A stretch of DNA of 64,000 nucleotides, taken from the NCBI GenBank assembly GCA_030142905.1, contig JASJOG010000032.1, positions 730,001-794,000 on the forward strand, read 5' to 3'. Shown in pieces: positions 10,013-20,356 of this stretch. Each line of letters begins with the position of its first letter. The stretch's first letter is position 1. The DNA comes from Heliopora coerulea. Its lineage: Eukaryota; Cnidaria; Anthozoa; Scleralcyonacea; Helioporidae. Made by a program: the position numbers and the translations under genes. The notes beneath the pieces are model-generated. The model was not told the origin of the DNA. It ran no database searches and saw only the letters and a program-made list of their open reading frames with translations.

Positions 10013-10215
10013 ATACCCTAGAAACAAGACTAAAAGGACACCTCTCAGATACTAAGATTATTGGGTATAAAAATAAAGACAATAACCCAAAAATATCACT
10101 ATTAATAGACAGCCCGTATGAAAATAAACATAAGTTATAAAAAGTTGAAAAGGAATATATTAATCAATATGCAAAAAAACGTGGAGCAAAAGTATTGAAC
10201 AAACAGGGTAATTAA
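9940..10215 (+). pseudogene. GIY-YIG nuclease-like domain at the end of the helicase path
   Basis: In the frame one off the helicase end, the sequence reads GKIYKIEFHDESIYISSTIN then LETRLKGHLSD. This is the GIY...YIG strand pair (here IYK...YIS) with the Arg-containing helix of URI/GIY-YIG nucleases. It continues through SLLIDSPYENKHKL, a TAA at 10138, and VEKEYINQYAKKRGAKVLN to a TAA at 10215. The active-site Gly of YIG is replaced by Ser. It may have been the C-terminal domain of the same polypeptide or a separate small gene. Confidence 0.55.
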
Positions 10216-10450
10216 GAAATCAAAGAAAAACCAGAAATTAAATACACCTTAAAAATTGAAAAGGAGGAAGAGCTAAAGAAAAGAATTGAAAAAATGGTTC
10301 CAATCAAAAATTATGAAAAAAAAAAACAAAAGCTCGAAATTCAGTTATGAGCCAGTGATAAAAGGGTTAAAGTGTCCAAACACTATACCCAAATTCCACT
10401 GACTGAAGCTATGGATTTTATGAAAATGCAACAAAAACTATTAAAATAGC
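10216..10450 (+). pseudogene. lysine-rich tail, remnant
   Basis: Readable as a highly basic, helical Lys/Glu-rich stretch (EEELKKRIEKMVPIKNYEKKK) with stops. It probably is the tail of the element's last gene. No family recognised. Confidence 0.3.
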
Positions 10451-12680
10451 AACTAATTTCACATTAAGTGCTTCTTGAACCATATATTCCCTGTTTATTG
10501 AAAATTACCATATGGTTTCACTTTATGGTATTAATGCTTTTGTCCCGGCTATAGGGTCTCTCAAAACCCTTCTATTTTTTGGATTTTAATTTCTCATAAT
10601 TTTCCATTTTTCATGTAATTTTCACCCGGTTTTGCTCCACCAAATTTTTTTGGCTAAGGTAAGTTAGTGGGACTTAGGAGAACCATAAGGCAAGTTAGGA
10701 GCACGGGACAAATCAGTCGGTTCCCCATCATACTAAATCTCTGCTACAATCACTAAGAAATCAAACTTTAGTAATGTTTTCTAATATCAAACATTTTGAG
10801 TGCATTTGTCTAACATGACTTTTGAATTATAACTTTTCAGCATTTGTTTATCAAAGGAACAGCAGCAAATTAATGATAGCATTTTAGTGAATAAGACTTT
10901 GTTTCTGACATATGGCTTTTTGAAGTTATAGAAGTCCAGTTTTTCTATTTTGGTTGCTATGGCAACAAGGACAATGCAATGTAAAAATGCTTAAGTTAGA
11001 ATTTCTTTTGTGCTATTGTCATGTTCGGTGTCTTTTAACATATTAGTGTAATTTGGTGTGTTGGTATATAGACTCCTGACATCTCTATAGTGACAGGTAT
11101 GTCAATGGGTTGATTGCTGTTGAGTGAAAATAAGCAGACGTTTATGGATGCTTTGATGCCTTCACTATTTGGTATGTTGGTATGTGAAAACTGTTTAAGG
11201 AAAATATTTGTTGAGTTGTCTCGCTTTGTATTGTTTTTCTAAGTCCCTATTTTACCAGTCAGATGATTTGTACTATTCCATGTAAGTATTTGTTGAACTT
11301 CTTTTGTTATTTTTAACATTGTTTGCTTCAATTTTACTTGGATGGTCCTGTCATGTGTTGTTAATTTGTTTGTGTATGCCACTGACCATCACTGATATTT
11401 ATTGAGTTCTGTTTGGTCATAATATTTGTGTGTGTTTTGTGAAATTTTTATTTTATAGTATTTATATATTATAATTTGGGTTTGTCATGTCAAAGATGAT
11501 GTGATCTGGTATGGTTAGTGCGAGATTACTTAAAATCCATGCACAAGGGATTTGTACTTGGACTAAGCAGCTACACAATTTGGCGAACTTTAATTAGCTC
11601 CACCTGCTCCCTACAAGATTTTCACTGCACTTTTTTGGTTTTAGAGTAAGTAGTTGTGATTGTATAACCAATTACCTACTCTGAAACCATAAAAAGACTG
11701 TGTAAACTTGTTGGAAACTGGTAGAGCTAATCCAAGTTCGCCACACTGTGCAGTTTGACAAATGACTTACATAATACCTATGACACAGAATAAGGAATTA
11801 ACCAGAAGTCTCACTTCACATTCACAGTAGATATAGACTGCTGACTAGCTTTGCAAAGACATGCCAACATGGCATCTCAACCAAGTAAAAGCACAAGTGA
11901 CCAGATCCTTGAAAGTCAATTTACTTAACACAGATGATAAAGTACTAAGTGAAATTACTTGAAGCCTTTTATGAGCCTTCTAAACTTTGTTATGATTGCA
12001 AATATTGGCCATCTCGATCAATTTTTTCATGACTGGTGAGACTTATAGCTTGTATTTCATATGTCTCCTCATGTTGATTAGTTTAAAAATACTGGAATTT
12101 AATGGAATAATACTTTCTTCCAGTCACCTATACATTGTCTGTTGTGAAAAAGGTCAAAATTATTACAATAATACATCCTAAAACTGTCCATGTGCCATTC
12201 CCCCTGTCTACCACTCTAGGATATCTCTGCCATGCCGGGAAAAAATGTGGAATTCGGGAAGCTCATTCCTGGGAAGTTTTCAGATGGGGTAAAAAAAATA
12301 GAGATCAAGACATTTACTTCAAGAAAGTTTTAGTCAAAGAATTTAAATAAATCCATGTATTTTATGCATTTATAATTAAATAATGATTGAATAAACAAGG
12401 TAACAGCAAGTGCAGGGAGCGTGATTGCACCATTTAATAACTATGCCCATTTGCTACTCGGCATGCTTACAGGTCCAACTGTACAGGAATGGCTCAAATT
12501 GACAATCACGTACTTAATACATCAACATTCCCTTGATTTTTGTATTGGAGTAAATTTTTATGATTACTTCATCTATTTATAATGTCATTTTACTGTATTT
12601 ATAAATATTCATGTGTCTAATGTATAGGATGAACGAGGGCAGTTGAGACAAGCTCTGGCATTGTGAAGTTAAATAGTACA
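10451..12680. other. non-coding stretch with one MITE-like element
   Basis: No supported gene. AT-rich sequence with short open frames only. The one structured item is the inverted-repeat element at 11566-11754. Confidence 0.5.
11566..11754. repeat. MITE-like inverted repeat
   Basis: The left arm CTACACAATTTGGCGAACTTT...TTAGCT is matched in reverse complement by AGCTAATCCAAGTTCGCCACACTGTG at 11725-11750. Inside, TTTTTTGGTTTTAGAGTAAG is matched by TACTCTGAAACCATAAAAAG. About 190 bases, no coding, so likely a miniature inverted-repeat transposon. Confidence 0.6.
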
Positions 12681-12696
12681 TGTGCAAGCTATTAAA

Positions 12697-13129
12697 ATGG
12701 CGTCGGAAGAGAAACAGGGGGATAAATTATGCCCATATAAATCTAAACAGCAGATTAAATGTGGGTATTGCAAGGTTTCTATGTGCAGGGACAGGTTAGG
12801 AGAACACACAGAAAGCAAGCATCCAGGTTTACCCAAAAAAGAACTTCAAGAAGGACAGGTCACTCTGCTAGATTTGTTTAGCAAGAGGAAAACCCAAGAA
12901 ATTTATGATAGCGACACTAAAAGAACAAAAGGTGATTGAACAGGGTCAGGGGGATGAAAGTGGACTTGAGAATCAGGAACTTGAAGAGGCCAGAAGTGGA
13001 GACGTAGTAATGGAACTTGAAAATGAAGCTCCTGGGAAACATGCCGACCCAGAAACGGAAGACAAAGTTGCTTCTGCAGCTATGTCTACACAATCTGCTT
13101 TCACCAACATTGTTGCAAATGTTCACTGA
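12697..13129 (+). pseudogene. zinc-finger (BED/TTF-like) N-terminal ORF, one frameshift
   Basis: From the ATG at 12697: MASEEKQGDKLCPYK, then CGYCKVSMCRDRLGEHTESKHPG, a CxxC...HxxxxxH finger of the kind that opens transposase-related proteins, then TLLDLFSKRK. Around 12935 the frame changes and an acidic stretch follows to a TGA. Further acidic codons with stops are visible to about 13440. It may be the first exon of a gene in an outer transposon that the Tigger element entered. Confidence 0.45.
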
Positions 13130-13749
13130 TATCAAATTATCAGGGACTTGAACTGCACATATGGCGAATATTAGGAAATGTCATAAGACCTCTTTTACTG
13201 CAGATGAACTTGAAAAAGCAATGTGAGGTGGTTGATTCAGGCTAAGAGTGTGGTTCAAATCAGGCTGCATCCACAAACAACACTCAAACCAGTTGCAACA
13301 CCATTACTGATGAAAATGAAAATGAGCAACAAAGCGAGGACATGATCAATGTTACTCAACCTGAGTGGTAACCTGAAGAAACTGAAAGTGAACTAGATAG
13401 TGAATTTGAGGATTATATAATAGCCAGTACTAATGCAAGTAACAACTTAAGGTTTGGAAGTTGGCAATTGATATGGTCAGGTGGAGTGTATCAACATCAT
13501 CCAGGAACTTAAAAAAGTTCAGACAGAAAACTAATTCAGCAAAACTAGATCCTCCCTGAACAGGGAGATCTCGGGGCATATCCCTTAGATATTATTCAAA
13601 AAACGTCATGATCTACAGCATCTTACAGCAATATTAACCCTTAAATCTAAAGTTTCATCTCACGGTTTCTACCTTAAAAACTCACAGTGAACATCTTAAA
13701 TATGGTGCATTTTCATTTATTTAGAAAAAATTAGCCTAGTACTATGTAG

Positions 13750-13860
13750 GGGTGCACCAGATAGTGTTTTTTTATAGCCGGCTGGATACCGGATTTACTG
13801 AATAATTGAAAAAATCCAGCCGAATTATCTGGCCGGATACCGGTATTTTGGATGAAAAGC
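13750..13860. repeat. left remnant of an outer transposon (GGCCGGATACCGG motif)
   Basis: Sequence rich in CCGGATACCGG and GGCTGGATACCGGAT repeats. Related motifs reappear at 17575-17640 (CCAGTATCCGGCTGAA, GGCCAGATACC) beyond the Tigger element, so they may be the two halves of one interrupted element. Confidence 0.35.
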
Positions 13861-14634
13861 TCACACTTTCCACAAATCAATCAATTATTACCCACATTAG
13901 GTTTGGATTGAGAGGAGAAAAATTAAAACTTTACACTGAAGTTCAAATGTGATTTGTCTTTTTTTGCAAGTAATTACAGTAAAAACCCACAACTAAGAAC
14001 CTACATTTTTAGGAGTTAGCCTAAACAGGTTCTTATATAAATGGTAGTTAACAGAATTTTAGGCTATTTAGGTTCTTGAAATGGGTTCTTAATCCTGGGA
14101 GAAAAAAACAATTAAAACACAGCTGCAAACAAGTTGGTCATTAGCCTATACTTTTATTTTCTTCAGCCCCACCCCACCCTCCACCCCCCAAAAAAAATAT
14201 TTAAGAATATATCAATTTATACGTTTACATCTATTTATATGCTTTGTCTAGCTGTACTAAGCTTTAACTGTAACAATAATATTCAGGATAATATTCAGAA
14301 CAGGGCCCAAAATCTTATAGCAAGTTACATGTTAAAAAGTGCAGTTGTACTAAACCATCACTATAATTAATGGTCCTTTTTTTTTTTTTTTTTAACTTGA
14401 TCCATTTTAGTTCAAAGCCCATTACACATCTAGTGTAATTCAGTGTTAAAATGTATAGTCTTCAAATCCTCGAGGCTTAATCATATCATCATCACTTCCA
14501 TCAACAGTGATTAAGCATCCTGTCTTCTGGAAAAGTCTCTTGATAAAATCTTTGTCCTTCGCCAGTTCCCTCCATGCTGCACCTGCCCACTTTGTCATGA
14601 GGATCCTCCTCTGTCTTGCAGTTATTTTGTTATG

Positions 14635-16080
14635 CTACAGTTCTAAATTGTCCTTCTCTTCAAGCCACTTGTCCATCTCCTCTCCAATTTTTGTCTTGTA
14701 CATTTTACCAAACCCTGCATCTATAGGTTGTATCTTGTCATTGTGGTTTTCCGGCAGAAGATATACAATAGTATTGAGTTCATGTCTGCAAGCATCATGG
14801 AACTGCTTATCCTGCTGGAATGTTACATCGTCTGCAAATATAACTTTCTCATCTGGTGACTTGCCAATGCCTGGAGCAAGTGTTTTGGCTACCCATTGCA
14901 TGTTAATCTTGCTGTCCATCCAGGCACATCTTTGGAAGTAAACATCAACCCCCTCATCATATTGAGCTTTCTCTTCTGTACTCACATTTCCTTTTCCACG
15001 GAATACAATGGCTGGCTTGACATTTTGTTGCCCCTCTGCACGAATACAAAGCTGCAATGTAGCTTGTCTCTTGTCCAAGCCACTTGAGGGTTGGGAAACC
15101 CACTTGCTCACTCCCTTTCACTTCGTATGTTTTATCCTGATCAATAACAAACAGAAGGGGTACTTGATCAACATTGTACCTGTTCTGTGGTAGCCAACGC
15201 CCATACTTGCCATCTTGTTGTTTTCAGGGATGCCCTTATATTCCTATGGAAATGCTGAACTGTCTCCTTACCCTCACTTGCTGGGTTCTTTTTCTTGTTC
15301 GATCTTCTCCTGAAAGCAATGTTATGGCGCTTTTTGAACCTCTGAAACCAGTTGTCACTGGCTTTGAATTTCTGAGCTGCCTCTTTTCCATAACAAGCCT
15401 CAACATTTTCCTTCATTTTCTTTTTCAGCCAAAGCTTTGAAATCTTGCATTCTTTTGCTCTTCTGAGTTTGAATTCCACAACAACATGCTCAGCCACTAG
15501 TGGAAACTTCTCGCTTTTTACGTTTTGACACACAAGTTGTCCTCTTTGTCGTGTGGATCTTGCTGCGCCTTTGTTCTTCTTTGTCTTGTTGAGAGCTAGC
15601 TGGCATTGAATTTTTACCCGGTCTTTGTTCCATTTAACTACTAATGATTTGCTGATCCCTCTTCTTTCTGCAACCTTTTGCCAGAGGTTTTTTGTCTTAA
15701 GCTCTTTCATGGTATCTAGAAGATCCAGAGTTTTTATCTTGAAACCTATAGTGTAAGATTTCATCTGATTTGCTCGGTCGAATCATATGTTGTTTCTAGA
15801 CTTTCTTCGTCCACTACTTGCTGATCAGTAGCTTGGTCAACACATTTGTATGAAGTTTTCAAGAAAGAGCTGCTTTGGCTTAGTTTTGACTTTGAGAGCT
15901 GCTCTGGATGCTTGAATCACACGTGAGTAGCTAGGGTTTTCTCCTCCATGAACAAATCATGGCAAATTTCACACTTTACGGGCTTGTCAGGAAGCTCAAC
16001 TGCTTTTGAAAGAGCTGCAGATACATCAAAGAGCTTGCCACTTCTTGTTTCTACCTGCTTCTTGAAACCAAAATGGAATA
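14635..16080 (-). pseudogene. Tigger/pogo-type DDE transposase with N-terminal zinc finger, decayed
   Basis: From the upstream end: a C2H2-type finger (CEICHDLFMEEKTLATHV) near 16000-15930 followed by a stop; then open 15764-15168 with a CENP-B/psq-like helix-turn-helix (GFKIKTLDLLD ... RRGISKSLVVKW) and a second helix-turn-helix region; then, after a frame change near 15115, open 15111-14635 with the DDE_1 fold. Visible DDE landmarks are YNVDQVPL (first Asp), GLDKRQATLQLC, FRGKGN, VIFADD (second Asp) and LLPENHNDKIQPIDAGFGKMYKTKIG. The enzyme cuts and pastes the surrounding element. At least one frameshift and one stop inactivate it. Confidence 0.85.
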
Positions 16081-16361
16081 AAGTGTGATTCATTTCCTAA
16101 GCTGGAGAAAGTCTTAGTCGAGAAATCATAAGCTGTCAAACTCATGTGTGTTGAAGCATGAAGCACTGATGCGTCGTGTTTACATTAGTGCTGGACAGGA
16201 AATGACGTTTTCTTGTAAGTGAATACAATTGGCCAGCGGTGCCACCCAAACTCCACACATTGTTGCAAAGAAAGTCTCTAAAGCAACCCAAAAAGTGCAA
16301 AATTCAGCCATTTCCTTTCCTTTATTTGTCCACATAATTTGGCACAAGCTAGAAATCGATA

Positions 16362-16714
16362 ATGTCTGGAGAGCATGAGGTGTTTGTGGAGTCAAGCATT
16401 CGAAGTCACCACGCATACTTTAAATATTCAACTGTTAGTGTGGGAGAACTGATGATGTGTGAGATCGAAGAGAACAATGACCACAACAAATATGCCATTA
16501 CAGTAAAGAATGAATCTGGCCAAATTGTGGGCCATGTACCTATTGAGATTTCGAAGATTATGTGCAAGTTCATTCGTGACTATGGAGAGGTTGAGGTGGA
16601 GTGTATTGGACACCGATATAACGTGGGCCAATGAAAAGGACTCGAGATTCCTGTCGATTATAGGCTGCTTGGAAATCAGCAGTGTTTGCAAAGAGTAGTA
16701 ACAAAGCTATAAAG
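16362..16714 (+). pseudogene. HIRAN-domain protein, passenger gene of the Tigger element
   Basis: ATG at 16362 opens 90 codons reading MSGEHEVFVESSIRSHHAYF, VGELMMCEIEENNDHNKYAI and SGQIVGHVPIEISKIMCKF, a good HIRAN match. The N-D-x-N-A/Y-I block and the GhhPh strand are the family's conserved core. A TGA at 16632 ends it, but the same frame continues with KGLEIPVDYRLLGNQQCLQR to a TAA at 16712-16714, so the TGA looks like a nonsense change. HIRAN domains (as in HLTF) bind single-stranded 3' DNA ends. The gene is head-to-head with the transposase, about 280 bases apart. Which role it plays in the transposon is unknown. Confidence 0.75.
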
Positions 16715-17166
16715 CACAGATCTGGCTCTCAGTATCAGTGACATTAGGAAATGTGGCACAGAGTAACTGAGTATCGTATGCATCAATGTGTTCTTTTTAA
16801 CCTAGAACTTCATAGAGAAACTAGATCAATTATTTAAAGATATTTTTATATTATCATTATCATTATTACTATCTTTAATGGATAATGGTGTGCTGATCTA
16901 CATATTGCTTAGTATGCTTTGTAAGTCTACATATCTTGCACTCATTTTTCTTTAAAAAACATTTTTACAGCAATGGCAATCTGTTTTTTTTTTCTTCAAA
17001 TATGATTCTTGCAATGCAGCTGTAATGTACTAGTATGATTTTAGAAAATAAGAACCTGTTTTAAATTTCTTAGGCTAAATAGGTTCTTGTTTATAGGGGG
17101 TATAAATGACCAATTTTAGGCTAACAGGTTCTTAATTTTTAGGTTCTTAGTTGCGGGTTTTTACTG

Positions 17167-18558
17167 TACTTTAAAACATTACTTGTTCACTGGCATTTAT
17201 AATTATTACAAGCATTAATTAGACAAGTTATGAGTTGCAACTTGCAAATGGTGGAAAAATGCAACAGAACTGAAGATGAACATGAAGATGAAATTCCTTT
17301 TCATTCATCACAATGCAAGAAAATTCTGACAATGCCACTATATAACAAACTAGAGTGGGACTACAAACAACTTTGTGTAAAATGGTTGTTATGCACATCA
17401 AAATGTGTCACTTATTGAGATTGTTATCAAGTAACAGACGATTATCTTCTATTTATTTGTTAAAAAATAACGTTACATCAGAACACGAGTTTACATTGTT
17501 TCTTCCATTAATGTCTATTGTTAGTATGGTACAAGTAACACGAATTGACAATTGTCTTCAGAAAAGCAAATTATTCCATATCCAGTATCCGGCTGAATAT
17601 AAGAAAATAACTGGCCAGATACCAGATACAAAATTCTTGCATGGCAGTATGGGGTGTTTTCTGTAGAAAGCACCCTGGCATGGGTAAAATGGATATCATG
17701 TCAGTACTACATTATTGATCCTTTTGGGGCAACTTGACAGCTCAGTTTGTTGACATAATTTTTTTGTTTATTTATTTGTAGGATAGATCCAGAAACACCT
17801 AAATATAAAGAGCCTCTGTTGTGTTCTACAGTATATTGATGTCCCTTTTTACAATGTTTTGCTTTAAATGCAAGACTGACAAACCATCAGTTCACATGAA
17901 ACAATGGTGACAGTTTCCCAGGTGTGTAAATTGTGGTGAGGATTGTTTTCAATGGAGGTCTCAACCACTTCTTTTAGGAAGGTTTTCAGGGAGGTATCTA
18001 CTGCTCAGCTTTGGTGTACTTATGGCAGGGCCATTGATAAGTAAAATCATTCTGTCTTTAAAGCACATGGGGTTAGCAGTTTATCACCCTAGATCATTCT
18101 TTGGTCACCAGAAGACTCTTGTTTCTAGCAATATTGCACAGCTGGCAAAACATATCAAGCAATAGGGATAGGGGGTAAAGTGGCCATGTCATTACATTTC
18201 ACCAGCAACCATTTTTTTTTTTGTGGGAAACTATGTCAGGAGGAAGGATTTGGCCTTTTTTTTTTTTTTCAACTTTAATAATTTTTCAGGAATTGCACCC
18301 ACTTAAACTGTCAACACTATGATGATGCCAAAAATTTTAAAAGTTTTGAAATTCATACAAATATACTCATGTTATATACCATTTTTCTGGAAATTTTCTG
18401 TGGAGTTTAGAGATTTTAGAAAGTAAACCTTTTTAACTAGTTAAAGGCACAACTTTAGGGAGCTAAGTATTGTGAGAAGAGGCTAACAACAAAGATTTTC
18501 ATTACTCTCAGCTTGTTATATTTTGAAAATCTACTTTTCATGATTGTAAAATGCTATT
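17167..18558. other. non-coding or unassigned
   Basis: Several short open frames (for example 17230-17666) without recognisable domains. The GGCCAGATACC remnant at 17575-17640 is probably the right half of an older transposon. Poly-T tracts at 18210 and 18255. Confidence 0.4.
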
Positions 18559-20356
18559 TCAATGTTTTTTTTTTATATTTTCAACTGTAAAAAATCTCTT
18601 TCTAGTGTCAGGTGTAATGTTCCACTCTCCTTCAACTACACCATTCACAATCTGATAATTTTCTGCAGTATGAACTTCCTCGTGTGACAGATGTTTCCAA
18701 TTGTTAAGGCAACCTTTGGTGACTTGATGTAGGTGGTCAACAACATAGCCATCAGCTGTTACACTCTTGATATAACCAATGTACCATTCATATCCTGCAT
18801 CACAGTTTGGCCAAACATCAACACAAAGTTCATTTAACTTAAGAGGAGCTGGCACACTACTTTGTGGCTGTTCAGTCAGCCCTTCCAGTGCTGTGATGAC
18901 ATGCTCATTTGTTGGTAAATCAGCTACTGTGTGAGAGCTGGTACAATCATCTGAGAGTAAAATGGCGAAATTTGTTAGTTTTTCTTCATGCGAAATACCA
19001 TTGAGTCTGAACAAATCAGGTCTTGCTATCTTGTCAGCCTTGTGGGCACAAGCATAGTAAGCCAACTCAGTTTTAACAATAAGAACATCTTGATCACCTT
19101 TTTCCTTATGTATTTGCTGGAGTTCTTTAACAGTTGTGCATGGACATCCCCATGACTTACAATTCTGTAACAGCTTTTTGGTATAATCCTTTGATTTCAA
19201 GCTCTTCTTCAATTTTGCTTACAGCCTTTCTTTCAGTCTTTTCTGTTGAAGAGCATTACATCAAGTCTCACGATAGGAAAGAATGGCAGTAAGTTTCCTT
19301 GATAGTTTATCAAGTTTGATTTCCTTTGAGGATTTGTAGAGGACCATGCTGTTTTGAATATTTTTGGCCTTGAATCTTCTGTTCCTGCTTTTTGCAACCT
19401 TTGCCTCTTGGTCGAATCTTGACAAATCTCTCTCAGTTATCGAATTATTTGTTGGGAGGCCTTCTAACTTGTCCTCATTCAGCAAGCTGAGGTTTGTTGC
19501 TCTTAATTTATCATGTCCAAATCCATATTCTCGTCCACATTGTAGCTTAATTACAGAAGCTGCTGACGTGCACATCATTTCTAGAATTTTTATAGAAAGA
19601 TTGTTTGACAAAACAGGGGTTGACATGCCATGAATCGAAACAATATAGTTTTGCAAGGTGTCTACTCTTCCTTCTGTGAGGTCTAAATATAACTTGGGTA
19701 AATACCCCAAAAGTTGGGTTTGTGAGCTGACTTCAACACAATTTAAAATGGAAATGTTACATAATGGTTGAAGTATGACGGGCATTCTAATTCGGTGATA
19801 AATAGTTCACCAGAAAGGTATATCATGCACGACTCAACAAGTTGGTTTGTTCCCTCCACTTCATCAACTAACATTTGCAAAATATCCTTTGCTTGTAGAA
19901 TAGAGAAGGCAGCTTTTCCAAGTTTAGCAACTTGCCTCTGCTGGTACAAGAATACCCTCTTATTGACTTGTTCTCTTTCACTGATATGGTCAAATATATC
20001 TGCTCGTGAGCTGGACTTGCCAGACTTGTCATGTGTAATAAGCAAAAGTAAAGCCTCAATACCAGATTCAACCAATGCTTTCTTTCCACGGAAAAATTAT
20101 TTAAGTGATGGATTGATTTGTTCAAACACCTCTTGTTGCTTAATAGATTTTTGATCGAAACATCCATGAGCTCTGTTTCATCAAAAGTTGGATCTGGCTC
20201 ATCATCATCCATCATTATAAAGTCATGTTCAGTTTGCTCTTGTTTCTGTTCCAATAGGTTCTCACACAAGGACTGCTGTTCTTTTTCAGAGTCTTCATGA
20301 CTTGTGACGTTTTCCATATCTTTACCAATTCCCAACAAACTACCATCTGAAAGCAA
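18559..20356 (-). pseudogene. unrecognised multi-part gene, broken or spliced
   Basis: Four open stretches in series on the minus strand: 20356-19868, 20075-19743, 19785-19261 and 19212-18559. Frame changes between them are explained by frameshifts or introns. The first part is acidic (MMDDDEPDPTFDETELMD). The next holds THDKSGKSSSRADIFDHISE and a Leu-rich helical part. The last contains a Cys cluster (CKSWGCPC) and a Tudor-like strand set (WYIGYIKSVTADGYVVDHL). No family is recognised. Repetitive context suggests a transposon-borne gene, but a host gene remains possible. Confidence 0.45.

Larger units (their letters stand above)
2700..10450 (+). mobile_element. decayed virus-like element with BRO genes and polymerase-helicase
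   Basis: About 7.7 kb in which every recognisable gene is on the plus strand, closely spaced, AT-rich and intron-less. The content (BRO/MSV199 proteins with nuclease domains, zinc-finger protein, polymerase B, SF1 helicase, GIY-YIG) matches viruses or virus-like plasmids, not host genes. No capsid, ATPase or integrase genes were found. No terminal repeats could be matched at the two ends. It differs in gene content from the Polinton at 40-64 kb. Confidence 0.7.
13977..17166. mobile_element. Tigger/pogo DNA transposon, complete ends, 3.19 kb
   Basis: Ends are CAGTAAAAACCCACAACTAA at 13977 and its reverse complement (one mismatch, CCCGC for CCCAC) ending at 17166. Each is flanked by TA, the target duplication of the Tc1/mariner/pogo group. 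Subterminal AAGAACCTG-like repeats occur at both ends, probable transposase sites. It carries two genes pointing away from each other: a DDE transposase on the minus strand and a HIRAN-domain gene on the plus strand. Both are now broken. Confidence 0.85.

Noticed and set aside
14507..15440. Plus-strand open frames across the Tigger transposase
   Set aside because: Antisense shadows of the DDE transposase, which carries recognisable motifs on the minus strand.
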